Of a stretch of DNA of 64,000 nucleotides, positions 27,001 to 28,390 are shown piece by piece. Below the pieces are notes generated by a model. That model was given only the letters and a program-made list of their open reading frames with translations. It ran no database searches and was not told where the DNA came from. The translations under genes were made by a program, and so were the position numbers. The first letter of the stretch is position 1, and every line of letters begins with the position of its first letter. This DNA comes from Actinospineispora spinosispora DSM 44797. Its GTDB lineage: Bacteria > Actinomycetota > Actinomycetes > Mycobacteriales > Pseudonocardiaceae. The DNA is taken from the NCBI RefSeq assembly GCF_000429025.1, contig NZ_AUBB01000029.1, positions 99,225 to 163,224 of the forward strand. Direction: 5' to 3'.

Positions 27001-28378
27001 CGTCGACACCTGGCCCGGTCACCGGGCGGGAGAGCCCCGCGTCCGGCGACGTCGAACCGCTGCCGCTGGAGGACCCAGAAGCACCGGCCGCATCCCACTG
27101 TCCGGTCAACCGGTGCTCGATCTGGGCCTCGATGGTCTTCGACAGCCCGGTCCCGGTCGCTGCATCCGTCGGGCCCGCCTCGGTCGAGCCGCGCCCGGGC
27201 TGGGCGTCGGGATCACGAGGGGTCTCGGTCGTCGGCGCAACCTTGTCAGGTCGCTGGGTGGCCGAACCGGCGACACCGTTGTCGGCCAACCAGCTCCGGA
27301 CGACTCCGGTGATCCGCTGGGCCAGTGCATCGGCGTTCGGCCCGGTCGGAGCGGTGTCCTCGGCGGAGGTGCTCGGCTGCCCGGGCCCGGAGCGTCCGGT
27401 GGTCTGTGGTGAGCCGGCGGACGAGGTTGAGTCGCCGATGAGCTTGGCCGCCAGACCCAGCGCCCAGTCGATGATCGACGACAGCGCGGTTCCCTCGGTC
27501 ACCGGTGGGGCACTCCCGCCACCGTCCGAGCCGGAGGAGCCGCCTGCCGGACCCGCGGACTTGTCGCCACCGAACAGGCCCCGCAGCCAGTCGAGCAGAC
27601 CCGTGCCGTCCGTCTCCCCGACGGGGCCGATCGAACTTCCGGCCGAGCCGCTCGCCGACGTGTGCTCGCGGGGACGCTCGTCGGCTCCGGTGGTGTGCGG
27701 AGGGTGCGCCAGCATCCGATGGGCCGCCACATCGGCGGCCGGTGCAACCGATTCCGTCGGCGCGGAGAGAGGGGTATCGCTGTTGATCGCGCCGACAACT
27801 CGCCCCGGAATTCCGGTCACGAATTCCAGGAGCGGATCGATAGCTGAATTCACCGACGACGAGACCGAGCTACCGAATGAACCACCGCTGGTGTCCGTTC
27901 CGCTGTCGGTAGCGGAATAACCACTCCCGCTCGCGCCGGAACGTCCAGTGCGGGTTGTCGCCGTCCAGGTCGGCAATTCGTCGGACCCCGATCCGTACTG
28001 ATCGTCGGATTCGGAGGAAACGTATCCCGATCCACTCGCCGAGCCGGCCGGGCTGCCACCGGCGGTGGCCCACCAGTCCGACAGTCCCGAGTCGTCCGAA
28101 CCGTCGAATCCGAGACCGTTGTCCGTCCGGACGATCTGACGCGCACCCGGGTGGTCCTTCACCGAAGTGGGGTCAGGGCGGGATACCGCCGTCAACCGAA
28201 CCTGATCGGAGGACGCAACCGAGCCGGCCGAGGTGATGGTGGTGATCGCCAGTGCGGCGAACCACAGCAGACCGACGGCCGCGAGGATCTTCCCGAACGA
28301 GAGCGATGTCAGGACACGCGACAACAGCGGCACAGCGGCGCTGACGCGCCGCCCGCCTGCCGAAGTCACGGAAGCCAC
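1..28378 (-). CDS. Giant multidomain membrane/secreted protein (3' end outside window)
   Basis: A single minus-strand frame is open from a GTG at 28378 to the left edge: 9,459 full codons with no stop. I read it at many points and the protein motifs always fall in this frame (highest codon coordinate = 1 mod 3). Order of modules by approximate residue: membrane segment 31-48; Ser/Gly/Thr-rich repeats 250-1090; helical 1150-1280; Cys-pair repeats 1290-2650; unassigned 2660-3930; J-like 3935-3993; Ala/Lys helical 4000-4170; winged-helix-like 4190-4245; SecA-type motor 4530-5125; polytopic membrane block 5460-5970; trypsin-like protease 6190-6385; HExxH at 6662 and 6902; ART-like 7480-7640; FHA 7950-8040; second protease 8850-9040; LysM pair 9243-9344; membrane segment 9406-9426. 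The parts suggest a secreted or cell-surface effector/toxin-like megaprotein, but the function is unknown. The stop codon and true length lie outside the window. Confidence 0.9.
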   Translation of the reverse strand, partial: MASVTSAGGRRVSAAVPLLSRVLTSLSFGKILAAVGLLWFAALAITTITSAGSVASSDQVRLTAVSRPDPTSVKDHPGARQIVRTDNGLGFDGSDDSGLSDWWATAGGSPAGSASGSGYVSSESDDQYGSGSDELPTWTATTRTGRSGASGSGYSATDSGTDTSGGSFGSSVSSSVNSAIDPLLEFVTGIPGRVVGAINSDTPLSAPTESVAPAADVAAHRMLAHPPHTTGADERPREHTSASGSAGSSIGPVGETDGTGLLDWLRGLFGGDKSAGPAGGSSGSDGGGSAPPVTEGTALSSIIDWALGLAAKLIGDSTSSAGSPQTTGRSGPGQPSTSAEDTAPTGPNADALAQRITGVVRSWLADNGVAGSATQRPDKVAPTTETPRDPDAQPGRGSTEAGPTDAATGTGLSKTIEAQIEHRLTGQWDAAGASGSSSGSGSTSPDAGLSRPVTGPGVDGLFSSVVDLVSGVVSTVGGQAAGQRTHQALANAADQVETALAQSAALNRRLGATGQNGPAGTAAQAAVERSRQSADTARARTGSRGVGDRGAVDGIVDSVRRQIGCDVEGGTRCAGPDELESGLLSALRGRGPPAGSEANVRTSGKPSTHSTNVNLGDVGGRVESAVSRLSSRITSLIENFISEQRGGSSSTGGANPNSGGATRNTHGSGTVSQQGRGSNGQHAVGQGLLGALGQFFTGIGDLLGQLGGTSGHSGSDGDIASPAHRGGSAGDVDELGDQISKIVRTWLTGNGQDRDDAPAGQVAAPTMNHSHGTGSHSRHRSAGGANMSGPGVDEVMSSVVDLVSGFVSAIGGQAAGTHTHQTLSRVADQVESAMAQGAALEGHFSSTGDRRAAATAPRRQLADGHSDRVRGDGHRTSSDGDVDSTQRVNGCDTSSGTRCAGAGKIVSDVFSALRGRGPPSATGTDGTTIDRGDGRTSLGGHLSSGVTSFVDDLLSDILGSSHADKSSGHSAGGPGSSSHRPVSPTGDLVDGLGDLFSGIGQLLSRLGGTNSSGDGRSGVGTSKASVSSPRPTQDDFDDLAAQISRTVQGWLKGNGLSGPKNPGDTGGSPVDQLVSSILDVVMQYLRGTSGRTGGSGIPNAGDGGQQDTSGQQGCEVACGSGEPSSSAFQSSLDRRQAPDLLPDDSTEDQLMSWWGSGESETAANQALTDRLAVVKGQQGLTDAQAKVKAGAMTQADYDKAAASQAALVKKADDEAAQLSPRTSSLITDTVSGQQELAKSRATLEAEQAQVAAGTLDQATFDQHQADFDRATRRVNARTARLASATGHDPSTDLSSDGSGSAAGCAASGAFTTCTTSADEQNSRRAAQDYCMGLSGVSGCSASSGTGQRTASASCGVDGGCKTAVVNGTQSASTSCGAGDCNTSSFAESDRAGTLCQARGGCQVTSTTPTADSGAARDKSESTGTCAGNCAIDTDTDRFAAYADCRADSGSCDTNSAGHDSTTQPTDPTPAGPADSTDSTQLASAPANTPPATQAGQASGVGHCATKTGECTTSSGASPTGDTADNHRHDSGYSRAGLRYGDSGRGPANRDTTDLGDAGTREALTGSGQGGPQARATAQCATEATGCTGGATTDTSADGSHTSILPADPAPATPATAQSGIPGAQAPATVPAPVKTTEVKRATTGQASCRVNGGGCESQSGSAVTQPDSDTAVALSRTDGDTTSSSGSSVSVTCPTGQAGCTGDGSSKTSSTGSGDVTIDPTTGKATPAAAKTSTGSSSCTSTDTDCRSQSNSATRFTQPTVTQPTADYASLTDESTTPADKPAPPPTVSGGLESVSDASGSLKCAPDSTTCSGSVRSQATGSDAAVDNGRAKTASGGGDCQVNGGGCDATTDSQASSGPGLTLPGQTPASSGPSAISTSSAAVHCAEGAQCSGTANSTATSVDPATGQPHTTTGTASCTAGGGACDPRTVSVASTGPGAADYLSGNPNGQDTAKGASAASASGAALRCADGGCTGKVASSATGADLGVSPDPRGSTGTADCQGAVGGCQAVTNSGASANPDASTIAPLVDAPSTSNATTTSQQIGQQGGSGQQQATRGGSGNSTGSTGGNSQPATPPAGSPGAGANVAPTVAGASSWSNATATLDCAGSGSGCAGTVHSSASGSDGPNTANGANGSRGPPNGDSSTTATCDGRGACQGTTNSVAGSGQVVVDTISLRQQSAADQATEQATQAQQAADQAQQIAAGPGATTEQRSAATEAAAEAKQALDAAKAATDAIGKPVSDAPATMSQSNATAQCTEAGCTATTTGDTAGTPGHSHTDATCTSAATGCAAASQVSATTAKDSGQPGPDGTPIPGTSGTAQTSSMIDCPEAGCSGTLTGNADVTAGPAGQQSHSVATGQNSCDGTRECQAQITAGSSTSLTAGDPATSSANTTAYVAAACDSETEGCTGSASSTTDASGGAKVASKATATCRAEGGCQAGTGGTTAKGFSEVQAGCTGTGCVTHTEGDAEAAAPGGTNKATSRTDCTAGTDGECAGASRAAATADYALAGATCAGDGSTCSYSFAADSHAKAATAKADASGSDEGTIGGGQVVTSAAAVSGPAFAQALASCSGAKNCKASYYAHAEAHDKRTQNATWTDPSGIWKSDGSGTCSGNTNGGCGIQAWAQAGPGGSGGAKCSGNCQNFRQEQGGASRFTRTGPSGREVAAEQARQQAAATARQRAAQQQRQQQTIGGQRPASAKDADVTKLGGKDTGAQIEEVSRPIDDGGGNLRVGASKKVNVVTTKAADGAPVSKDCPSGACSISNGKGQSASYNPTAAPADRYIATNTVAPGSSKSHEVGGSKGAAIAYSATTKVSTAAWKGETGHVTDGRTGIRMNVGASPAGGTNSLALVDNPRMPFDGKINGQVGYQGPTITLPQNIKDLNPVTPGSDSLTTHGTWVQFTALSGNQGRIQFDGSGQFTSAEGDTLDMRSGKADITTRDKDGLGGALSIKSNGPAKGVGTALTAEGVALSCQGCAGDGKRDGEMTHYLPTKAGGGGMNVCYSTAADCTGSGAPWMGGADTQHGVVNNHDEDDKGSFEFVQQLRDRNGKGGWAVGFTTGTGSLHGTDVFGRDAQATGGDPDPNKKDSGNPARHGASGMSLLYTEVTKDDSGKVVDVYHEGQSCTVGAGDGASCSTSSDATGRRLRWADPTAAMTMAAGYETLAPQGPPGGKQDLMSRAKAVEKYTEYQSDQRWANEVGMPEMQPLVNAMGQAKNQAGGGPITPAVRDELVKLADRDPELLARMRKLENENAVVGAIQATQASTGDIEMRLAGDPALVAQLNHPGFDPVANAPALDPDPNKRGVQIEAAKKNLLDQQAASVAAGRELDALTGVRNTVADKLAAFNTANDALRDGTGSYAAAEQKLAEYKAALADLTNQEAGPRKRLEDSQAALRKIDLGVANGASDPATVKSIELAEQSLEALSDYDKVLPEPITDADAAANSKLLDVANSVSAGYDAAVGGPRVFGSKLQDLQLPSTGSADLPLALRSAANHDQMVAINNAYNSPFQTKDCEDCEVRPFNADELAEAGATWSNTDMGTLGKRAADPNSPNPSMGAQIARMPARVASKEDVESIVGGAPGSPNRQGKIDDFYSLANQSTGSYDDIHDLLNPAEAAKLDDRSDGFGSSPADWIKSAGGWLAKAPGMWTANRTRDFDTDNGFGTGDFVTNLRRSVMKGELDTVMFLPSVIGGVVVQDSHHTAVSTLAGPIDLGPIVSQIADAPLADAPQHPGETDDEYWARVAPFNTMAVGMAKSTADIYTGGWDNFGHKMFVDPYGTVMAAATPVLVVGGVLGMGLRGAAASAAGRAAIFRDMAAELPDVAANTAARQSFIRQALPLERRAKFFNGAATVVDIPNAIARVQFTPTVPLRAGALGARMLLSPAARLARAAGDRAVLAGEDSAGWMRTGMALNKTADLLGRGAERSRLITNHGFAGLRKTPPNPYRTLGVSRAATRDKVGAAYEKKSQRLAAKGGRVTREGLDDPVRAARQRTLDRAREGIENDWSTNAAKGFAKDAKKARAESDQAAAVAADAGAKVRKAIKDRDTATAEAQAAAKEAARTKADAEAARGRADVAEKAAAKANAKASRAKGRKAKSIKANAAKLTAIAGTVASKARAAEQAAADAAQVAHEKAAPVGDLKAAVEDATRAAAPVIDQAAEAAARAKRADALVLRAKNALSSADAAAVFAGGPGASLVDRVRAWVRANDGAPMTLAELSRQLDVKKSQIRSAIASDNGRFGRQHPDALRVVEAEGRTPARVALGGHHFDPVTGTWRDPAGGRGRGPFGPDAPQPSPQPSPRPKPGAGEGGPHGHGDGPGAGADPSEAGGPGGQPKPETDSEIVPDKHDGQFHSGDPPSEKDIAQPPDEKEAVVTKTDLEKVRDKAKAQHDAARETEATQRKKLEQARVKQRVHQRRLDKEYREATDDGRRKELAEQRAGYDREVEQAAEEWRDAKEKAEEAAKEHAQAKHDVAIYGQLELNRELVRELKKKWSTLGSDEAYQELLDRQREYERLVADGKTLTEEQRLTDAEYWALVSETIRRTTGKKLYDVQLAAAIVIDRGVRDLPLRQRLRSGLRGSLVGMRTGEGKTLVGMAVATKRALENRLGEAHGVHVMTTSRKLAKDALTDYYGKVARELRLEVRVLPQRPRGEEGLAAYQKHWTQSREAYQADITIGTGSEFLFDHLADQKLPSEYRVQAGHAFAVVDEADMVLLDWGASPHRLASAIEGTARHDELTKARDRAAELRDHEYTVRRNGKVTISPAQAREIKRRTNEELSPQQITDLENAKRAEGYFLDRQYKITDGTRIEIVDKKTGRALIGRRWSGGLHEAIEAKHGLPIHDRQRSESSISTAEYLEQYDAIAGMTGTTGSKVERGLFRKRYGLAVWDAPTNAPSRRGTRPTVLYATSKTALTALAKDVASRRYNAAPELLIFGTPAEAESFAKLLRSEKYRIHAEVLNALDPRIRFGNEDRVVEAAGRPYQVTVASNIIGRGIDIKLGELANREGGLLVTTTTLFDSRRATEQGFGRAARNGQRGSVGEWLALDDPVLRKHGNNAVLNRLAKQYVDQPIPAKVADELVGKAVEKAEKAQVRQLNAVLKGKAAAEEEVVAEIHGATAAGTVARAEGKTLTGQEKKVRQAVGEIDRLSGKLTAAHDGVVAAEQALGTDTRGTTELNQACGEMCMVQVQLTRALGRYRALTEPSLGTVRRTVPAADGPAVDGPGVSEFAEMARQLVGVDQELVQRIEIQAMFGDHAGAIDSLTELMLRIGMPGQFSADQFEIARWVYTAAEQAIVTLSWMSANRESFETVELHRTLARLGGLLSAAATDPGAALTNFLGHDLRHQLERLHASGAPQQVIDDLYRLIIMDADFTAYQLAFLLNVGQWKGHAKAAQWIGDFAKQHGMDWSAGVKKQLRQALRTLPSEPMPDKPAEPVVPESAEPQPGSLAGVVDGVEAAGTDGPKHQATPFSRMLASAAVLVAAAGSGAGAAVLGWSSGTALAVGAAAAAVSAGFAGLPRLINPARGPPSTLVTVLTGTVLGAVLSGGALVPAMVGAAIGAFAVARLARVLPAAMARPGWARFGRWMQTPTGLVSTANIAGLLLAVGGAPIWTSLSWVANAAFLLRQTLNFYQGSLGRGEGRWAKLIGSVAAVTLTINLDLHVYGAITAVGVNRHIDLAFALLDVGFLLSLSPAALALLLNKDNPSAEERKTGWSKFAAWASFASFAAILEAEYPMFASVFQGTSPVFSVANMVFMATFLGNGFEALYWVFHKLKATVGDREHKPSPAHLWVASQIGRLSLAAYGFVAMLTMTDPLPVTVTSVGVGALLMLMWAINRNAPPLADAADPKPTDAPDTRRHRLLWAPARRLLDLIEKPVGIALPVFALGLLWLHHPVAGAVTSAALGATMAWLLRADPIMARLRPLLARAAVLVGVGVPALLLLAESASASTLDAAGSAPATPTLVVGVIVVVTVAKLLTRARSHRANHLVSSGSEPQPGFGEAEAARVRGAGLPLAEQVSSLLRRTPAGYAETPALASALRVEPGALFEALLVLPGQFAITGDGQGVYLIPAWVTDSGFTPVIRAGVVEFERASDQGVLVVSGNLVNVGPHPGNLLRLLARQIAHRDGLGEANAWQWARWLLTVSAERWADQDAVWRAEGPLRATTLPGGFELVTFERQPGRHVIVGIFPVGGAELTIPGRTAWASVVRIDLQGGSGVVVSGVPGGPVTVRTALHVVKGFTPGQITVNGVPAASWRTVRVEGYGANRGLAEEAFSWQVANAPDWDGGTVDLAEITVYGLDVPAATPRRTPLRAGEWLTVVGNPGGLLAAGVGPVVFLGAGHVGVPVLLGPGTSGGALFDSSGRLVGHAVQLSLDGGTGLLYGTDPQLSAAFTDMVPADTDPSTRWKNGTAHGGAQARASLFATLGAVAIGGLGFGGHTGQLLVGVAVLTLAVAVPLVKLGVSLVRAAARASTSRGPPGATSIGSGEPHDVESADEVLARLRRLSRQLAELERREALGEASPGQVAELRDELDRLRAMAEPVERERLDQLRLDPGRPRDAAILALLPQFLSELRRLGPLGVLAPAWLRRLIEDLPREMYWYEGGPDSPRAGLLGWFGADPPRAGGAVDAEVRMSSDRDHPIQLSLRDALAAVGVVLSPDELVALGDEYITWHELVHVFQFVVGVTAGRHLSETTLDTFPSAGRPEPNDQQREDGLTAVGLEGERLAEGIAQLIIVRRLVERGVVPSDRRGELLRAIRTRMFPDDVPGYGDPHSEPLVRSVLELAASLERERQTSRSRGDLGGDLSRHGHLDMAERESFESGLDDMIDKAGQPATRPLPFGLTGAFVTLLRTAEARPLLPARLGDLPERLIGYGRNNAGRAEIVMFIETWEHLLELTDLGLLGERWWRDFVDHETQHADEVWVGHDHAESAMSLAGQVVAAELARAEQVLNEARREQPLTPIPGAGIDFVIPAWMAEYRLYVRQGRFYWAKDGTAFDTSGFMKLGVPDDLWSFVVDQHGNFYSGREVGHERYRVRLSAAGQIMTVPGAPGLVQHLNVATVTYPGSDLGQLGRLAEELGLDLSHLTRLRYIGLGAEVSLSRPSGETPDNPPGVVDRRRRAEDDAARPVRNPAAGITELLESVEKQLDQLGRRPAGAWESVLDITGPASDGPSGRLARMLATVRDLLAEEPSSDELSALAIRLAAASTRFDEIRETALAAKGPALARLASDIAGLLARGGAPTSVDELSDELDESPEIVEEAVRLPSSGLEIVDDLAGEPSVRLAFPAGSAARETAVTPPTPVGASGLAAGGTKGGGGASAAGAPGTPTPAATEQVGSVNTHPESNTPRSPAEPRGPPSAAGELSGFVELHGGLLTLMYRFGFAARPNAGASLAADGQVRSRAGLGADTDRKPKPKRPRRWAQGLVVAGVALAGAVLLALHGAEPASLLGAAAAAIPFGRLRLTDWNVQQLRQLSGLHPRAAVQRALEAQNMGGPPRVVDAEAASALERQGHRPLYRGISGPDAAANAEEFRTGLAPFIGYARDFVGTGHNFTTDEGLARGLHSSRGRTAAHGTGALIRAYLHPSAVVVDDLAAMDAQLRDIAQARANGEPTLARALEDLGVWAAIRGVDAISPATSAGDHILVVNRRALIVEVAAAPSAKPSWTARFRGRTTAVVGIAVGGLVALLLVRHGLPPEAGLLAASVPFGMGGLGGTRGDPAANTRRLDRMLADEQALATDQTAVRARLLSTARTSLLDPSYPIDQASLPQLRERLDEGIGRLTDGLAAQRGHFAAVALSGSDRERVDGLLAFLAPLNTLRSWVDRDASFDDLTHLERINQLIKIARFLEPTLPRAQLMAGLSDAEGVKFGWLLEILQTVLRNFVAVRDAHVGQRLAGPVLAALGQWNWVDVGWLAEAMSLTVEEVLAAARQSEQLLVSRNERLIIRIPAGAYTDLYERGYADGFASGVTLSTRHGQEHTIYRGSLIIGTHPDADLRLTEPGPAQVRAVLIMRANGWWLHSLDDPTAVKVDRTPLTGPTALRNGSTITIGDTTYTFTLSDDRPSSAVKHRWPRWNRGGKALAVVGLIAMGLLAPGMLHGSTASAATLASGEGPVRSMLSVLLDLATSAPTVSGFAAGAALIGAVLAVRRVRTGAAAAAGGSARAVLDWLRANPGGSPRAMAADLGADGDSLRRRLETLAAPEINLITVVHTRTGTRVYRITALGEALLDDLPAGIDKADPFSEAWSAAAERMAAWLDGAENVRTPEAVAELTARLAAWREQADSARPDGEPTTPRGRTDSAAPVTSTRPIEPGTGTVDGPHAARAREIGRMMAENSGAGASETWADWAKQGRALLAELGERGWRELRRMLDPVAAGQLHYLWLERTGNWVGALPASIDPVWFRQTVTTALVLTEMNHGLTAREYRKAFRALRSELADRLTGPLSPATQLERDTFAQVLLTEVPRLRQTVEKITEKKRRRWWSSRAVLVLGMVGAGPLTIGVPRAIAADLVSTGALDVPLSSSSLVELGTAAALALTAAVFGRSVRFWLAYRRQHRPTRAWSSHDRGLRLVAAAEESLASAGAVGPGHHDLAVVRLDRAERQLNKAAGTRGLRLSDEMSAHIERVRGQIESARLALPRAEVPLEDRVLALLDGQRRDHWALADLAETLVVSEIELRSVVDRSPRLEVFTDERKVAQVVAADAAAVRAGFRLTVIGGVPMLRLWGADGLLEIDGQQVGGARILWRLTPMGHATRVLRATAEGWLSDPDQIFELIAQRWKAAGSDRTEGTTSVYRIDLNATDPRLGATLPWLAGRPATTALEMQAARFRARWRAARLVTVGPVGEGEDLAPAAGLHPSLSVVDIESGGRFRRDVVGTGAVVSLEPFRVLTALHVVEHFAPVWIAVDGRRARAWQTVTVEEYGPKGSPQWHLADAAARQRARLQDTYAPDLALVEFGNRSWPHRLIDLVIRWLGGAEPGRAVPAWTAAPIRNRPVEIGERLRLEGNPGHIRVAVEAAVIDVEFGEVRYEVHVSGGMSGGVVTDSAGELISPVSSGSSIHRQLTAPAGWVSTSSPMLTARFLAVAERKLDDRNLLRRMVDPHRIGGVRSRSTGWMRTFARLAVVAGTGIALLMTFAGTAAAGDLSGGQTSGGSLLGVLDGPIGSPVFLAVAGLVAVVNVYLVARALKRQRGPPSEHAWLRRAGARVRAAIIPVAKATVIALTLGAALFATLDQPTADAQTVSITSVASVSAAPASATATLPDTAEVEPGDTVSGLGAATGIRDLRRWRDANAEQFPDVAALDRITPGQHLTIPSGWDGRWRLRAALRDSLSKLADRLNLPGGSSDLVRANPDLAHQDPRQLPDGRTVIVPGAPGTGQDTGPSDQGQGPGQPGDGTPSTSPSSPDTGASRPDVADAGPRGPPAEGTSLWVWISLAVVLGGLFAIAARFGLLPGTTLRRVDFGRGRAGTPPDSRFDSGAGNS
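100..650 (-). other. LysM pair and membrane segment near the visible end
   Basis: EVEPGDTVSGLGAATGI, then ITPGQHLTIPSGW forms a LysM unit. A second, weaker unit (LSKLADRLNLPGGS, then LPDGRTVIVPG) follows. A Pro/Gly/Ser-rich linker leads to a hydrophobic segment (WVWISLAVVLGGLFAIAARF, about 165-105). LysM modules bind peptidoglycan, so this end should sit at the cell wall. Further membrane segments occur at about 1.1-0.72 kb. Confidence 0.65.
1270..1840 (-). other. Trypsin-like serine protease domain 2
   Basis: The triad is visible: His in TALHVVEHF (codon at 1759, residue 8874), Asp in PDLALVEF, and Ser in SGGMSGGVV (codon at 1330, residue 9017). The stretch after the His (IAVDGRRARAWQTVTVEEYG) aligns with the one in domain 1 (ITVNGVPAASWRTVRVEGYG), and both share a GNPG turn. 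This is an internal duplication of a protease module. Confidence 0.75.
2360..2530 (-). other. Winged-helix-like module 4 in the giant protein
   Basis: PLEDRVLALLDGQRRDHW, then ADLAETLVVSEIELRSVV and a strand-like RLEVFTDERKVAQVV form a small HTH/wing unit. It lies upstream of protease domain 2. Confidence 0.4.
3740..3960 (-). other. Winged-helix-like module 3 in the giant protein
   Basis: ARAVLDWLRANPGGS, then RAMAADLGADGDSLRRRLETL, and a wing ending in TRVYRITALGEALL closely match the layout of ArsR/MarR-type winged helices. It lies directly after the membrane segments that follow the FHA domain. Confidence 0.5.
4260..4540 (-). other. FHA (phosphothreonine-binding) domain
   Basis: The sequence has the FHA pattern: IYRGSLIIGTHPDADLRL, then a strand with VLIMRANGWWLHSLDD, then VDRTPL, LRNGSTITIGDTTYTF. 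The usual GR and SxxH elements are modified (IGTHPDADL, no clear SRxH), so phosphothreonine binding may be weakened. Two membrane segments follow (about 4.20-3.98 kb). Confidence 0.65.
5470..5940 (-). other. ADP-ribosyltransferase-like segment
   Basis: The order of motifs resembles bacterial ADP-ribosyltransferase toxins: an Arg in PLYRGISG (Arg residue 7504, codon at 5869), then GTGHNFTTDEGLARGL, a shape like the STS/FTT element, then a beta-rich part GALIRAYLHPSAVVV. A clear ExE or QxE motif was not identified, so the assignment is tentative. It could be a catalytically altered ART fold. Confidence 0.45.
7500..8760 (-). other. Two HExxH metallopeptidase-like motifs
   Basis: The first motif is WHELVHVF (His at 8395, residue 6662). 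It is followed about 45-50 residues later by GERLAEGIAQ, which could supply the third, Glu, ligand of a gluzincin-type zinc peptidase. The second motif is DHETQHADE (His at 7675, residue 6902) with further His/Glu residues in GHDHAES just after it. I cannot assign a peptidase family, and the second motif may be chance. Confidence 0.5.
9230..9810 (-). other. Trypsin-like serine protease domain 1
   Basis: A chymotrypsin-type triad is visible: His in TALHVV (residue 6226), Asp in VDLAEI, and Ser in GPGTSGGALF (residue 6344, matching GDSGG). The chain also holds WLTVVGNPGG, typical of secreted actinobacterial trypsin-like proteins. All three catalytic residues are present, so activity is plausible. 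It is clearly homologous to domain 2 near 1.27-1.84 kb. Confidence 0.75.
10200..10380 (-). other. Winged-helix-like module 2 in the giant protein
   Basis: The segment LAEQVSSLLRRTPAGY, then PALASALRVEPGALFEALL and a strand GQFAITGDGQGVYLIP, looks like a compact HTH/wing unit. It sits upstream of the first trypsin-like domain, just as module 4 sits upstream of the second. Confidence 0.4.
10460..11995 (-). other. Polytopic membrane block of the giant protein
   Basis: About 500 residues contain roughly a dozen hydrophobic helices of membrane-spanning length, for example MLASAAVLVAAAGSGAG, then AVLSGGALVPAMVGAAIG, AFALLDVGFLLSLSPAALA and VGVGALLMLMWAIN. Short charged loops separate them. No transporter family is recognised. 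It follows the SecA-type motor directly, so a motor-plus-channel arrangement is possible (inference). Confidence 0.7.
13010..14800 (-). other. SecA-type DEAD motor domain within the giant protein
   Basis: The segment carries the SecA signature motifs in order. A DVQLAAAIVIDRG lead-in resembles the SecA Q-motif region. Walker A MRTGEGKTL starts at 14641 (residue 4580). Walker B VDEAD has its DEAD at residues 4703-4706 (codon at 14272). A GMTGT motif lies near residue 4860, GRGIDIKLG near 4987 (SecA usually GRGTDIxLG), and an Arg-rich GFGRAARNGQRG near 5020. The ATPase residues look intact. A charged coiled-coil (about 15.30-14.88 kb) precedes it. This is a SecA-like motor inside a larger chain, not a housekeeping SecA. 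Confidence 0.85.
15640..15815 (-). other. Winged-helix-like module 1 in the giant protein
   Basis: The segment has the shape of a small HTH unit: a helix with VDRVRAWVRAN, then LAELSRQLDVKKSQIRSAI, then a short strand-like end. Three similar modules occur elsewhere in the same protein (near 10.3, 3.85 and 2.45 kb). Confidence 0.4.
16400..16575 (-). other. DnaJ J-domain-like segment lacking HPD
   Basis: The segment beginning NPYRTLGVSRAATRDKV, then AAYEKKSQRLA, resembles helices I-II of a J domain (Y-x-x-LGV...A...I-x-AY). The HPD motif needed to stimulate Hsp70 is missing. A helix with RAARQRTLDRAREGIE follows, where helix III would be. It is followed by an Ala/Lys-rich helical region (about 16.38-15.88 kb). 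A degenerate J-like fold is an inference. Confidence 0.45.
16960..20400 (-). other. Unassigned central part of the giant protein
   Basis: A Gln/Ala-rich helix (about 20.40-20.24 kb) leads into a Gly-rich, probably beta-rich part with a few Cys pairs (about 20.2-18.96 kb). Next come long charged helical stretches (about 18.93-17.56 kb) and a region with a hydrophobic segment near 17.04-16.96 kb (core TPVLVVGGVLGMGL). I recognise no enzyme motif here. Confidence 0.5.
20440..24500 (-). repeat. Array of about 30 Cys-pair repeats
   Basis: Roughly 1,350 residues contain about 30 copies of a short motif with two cysteines spaced 4-9 residues apart, often ending in GC followed by a small or Thr/Ser residue. 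Examples are SCGVDGGC, SCRVNGGGC, DCQVNGGGC, SCTAGGGAC, DCQGAVGGC, TCRAEGGC and GCTGTGC. Thr/Ser/Ala/Gly-rich stretches of mostly 25-45 residues separate the motifs. The density of paired cysteines in a non-cytoplasmic-looking protein suggests a disulfide-pinned beta-repeat fibre. I do not recognise a named family. Confidence 0.75.
24540..24930 (-). other. Helical coiled-coil-like segment of the giant protein
   Basis: Residues about 1150-1280 are rich in Ala, Gln, Lys, Asp and Glu. They contain recurring segments such as GAMTQADYDKA and GTLDQATFDQH, so two related short-helix units may be present. The segment joins the Ser/Gly-rich repeats to the Cys-pair array. Confidence 0.5.
25125..27620 (-). 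repeat. N-terminal ~1 kb imperfect protein repeats
   Basis: Two full units and a partial third share landmarks in the same order: an amphipathic DWL/FxGIGxLL helix, a motif like ISKIVRTWLTGNG, the segment SSVVDLVSG followed by GGQAAG and TH(Q), and a Cys pair CDxxxGTRCAG followed by SALRGRGPP. The Cys-pair landmark is at 26686 in unit 1 and 25708 in unit 2, a period of about 980 bp. The third, shorter unit ends with a VSSILDVVM-like segment near 25.15 kb. The linkers are rich in Ser, Gly, Thr and Asp. Short amphipathic helices in disordered linkers suggest a surface stalk or self-assembly region (inference). Confidence 0.6.
28235..28288 (-). other. N-terminal membrane segment/signal anchor of the giant protein
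   Basis: Residues about 31-48 are hydrophobic (core LAAVGLLWFAALAI). They follow an Arg-containing leader (Arg10, Arg11, Arg21, Lys30) and are followed by a polar Thr/Ser stretch. This could be an uncleaved anchor or a long signal peptide. There is no lipobox. Confidence 0.7.
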
Positions 28379-28390
28379 TGATCTCACTCC
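28376..28390 (-). promoter_or_regulatory. Start codon and ribosome binding site of the giant gene
   Basis: On the minus strand GGAG (28390-28387) is followed by an 8-base spacer and GTG (28378-28376). An in-frame GTG also occurs at 28387 but overlaps the GGAG. The nearest upstream in-frame stop is TGA at 28579-28577. Starting at 28378 gives an Arg-containing N-terminus followed by a hydrophobic segment, as expected for a signal anchor. Confidence 0.7.

Noticed and set aside
1..28378. Several separate genes instead of one giant gene
   Set aside because: No stop and no clear internal ribosome binding site with a break in the frame was found. Motifs at widely spaced points share one frame.
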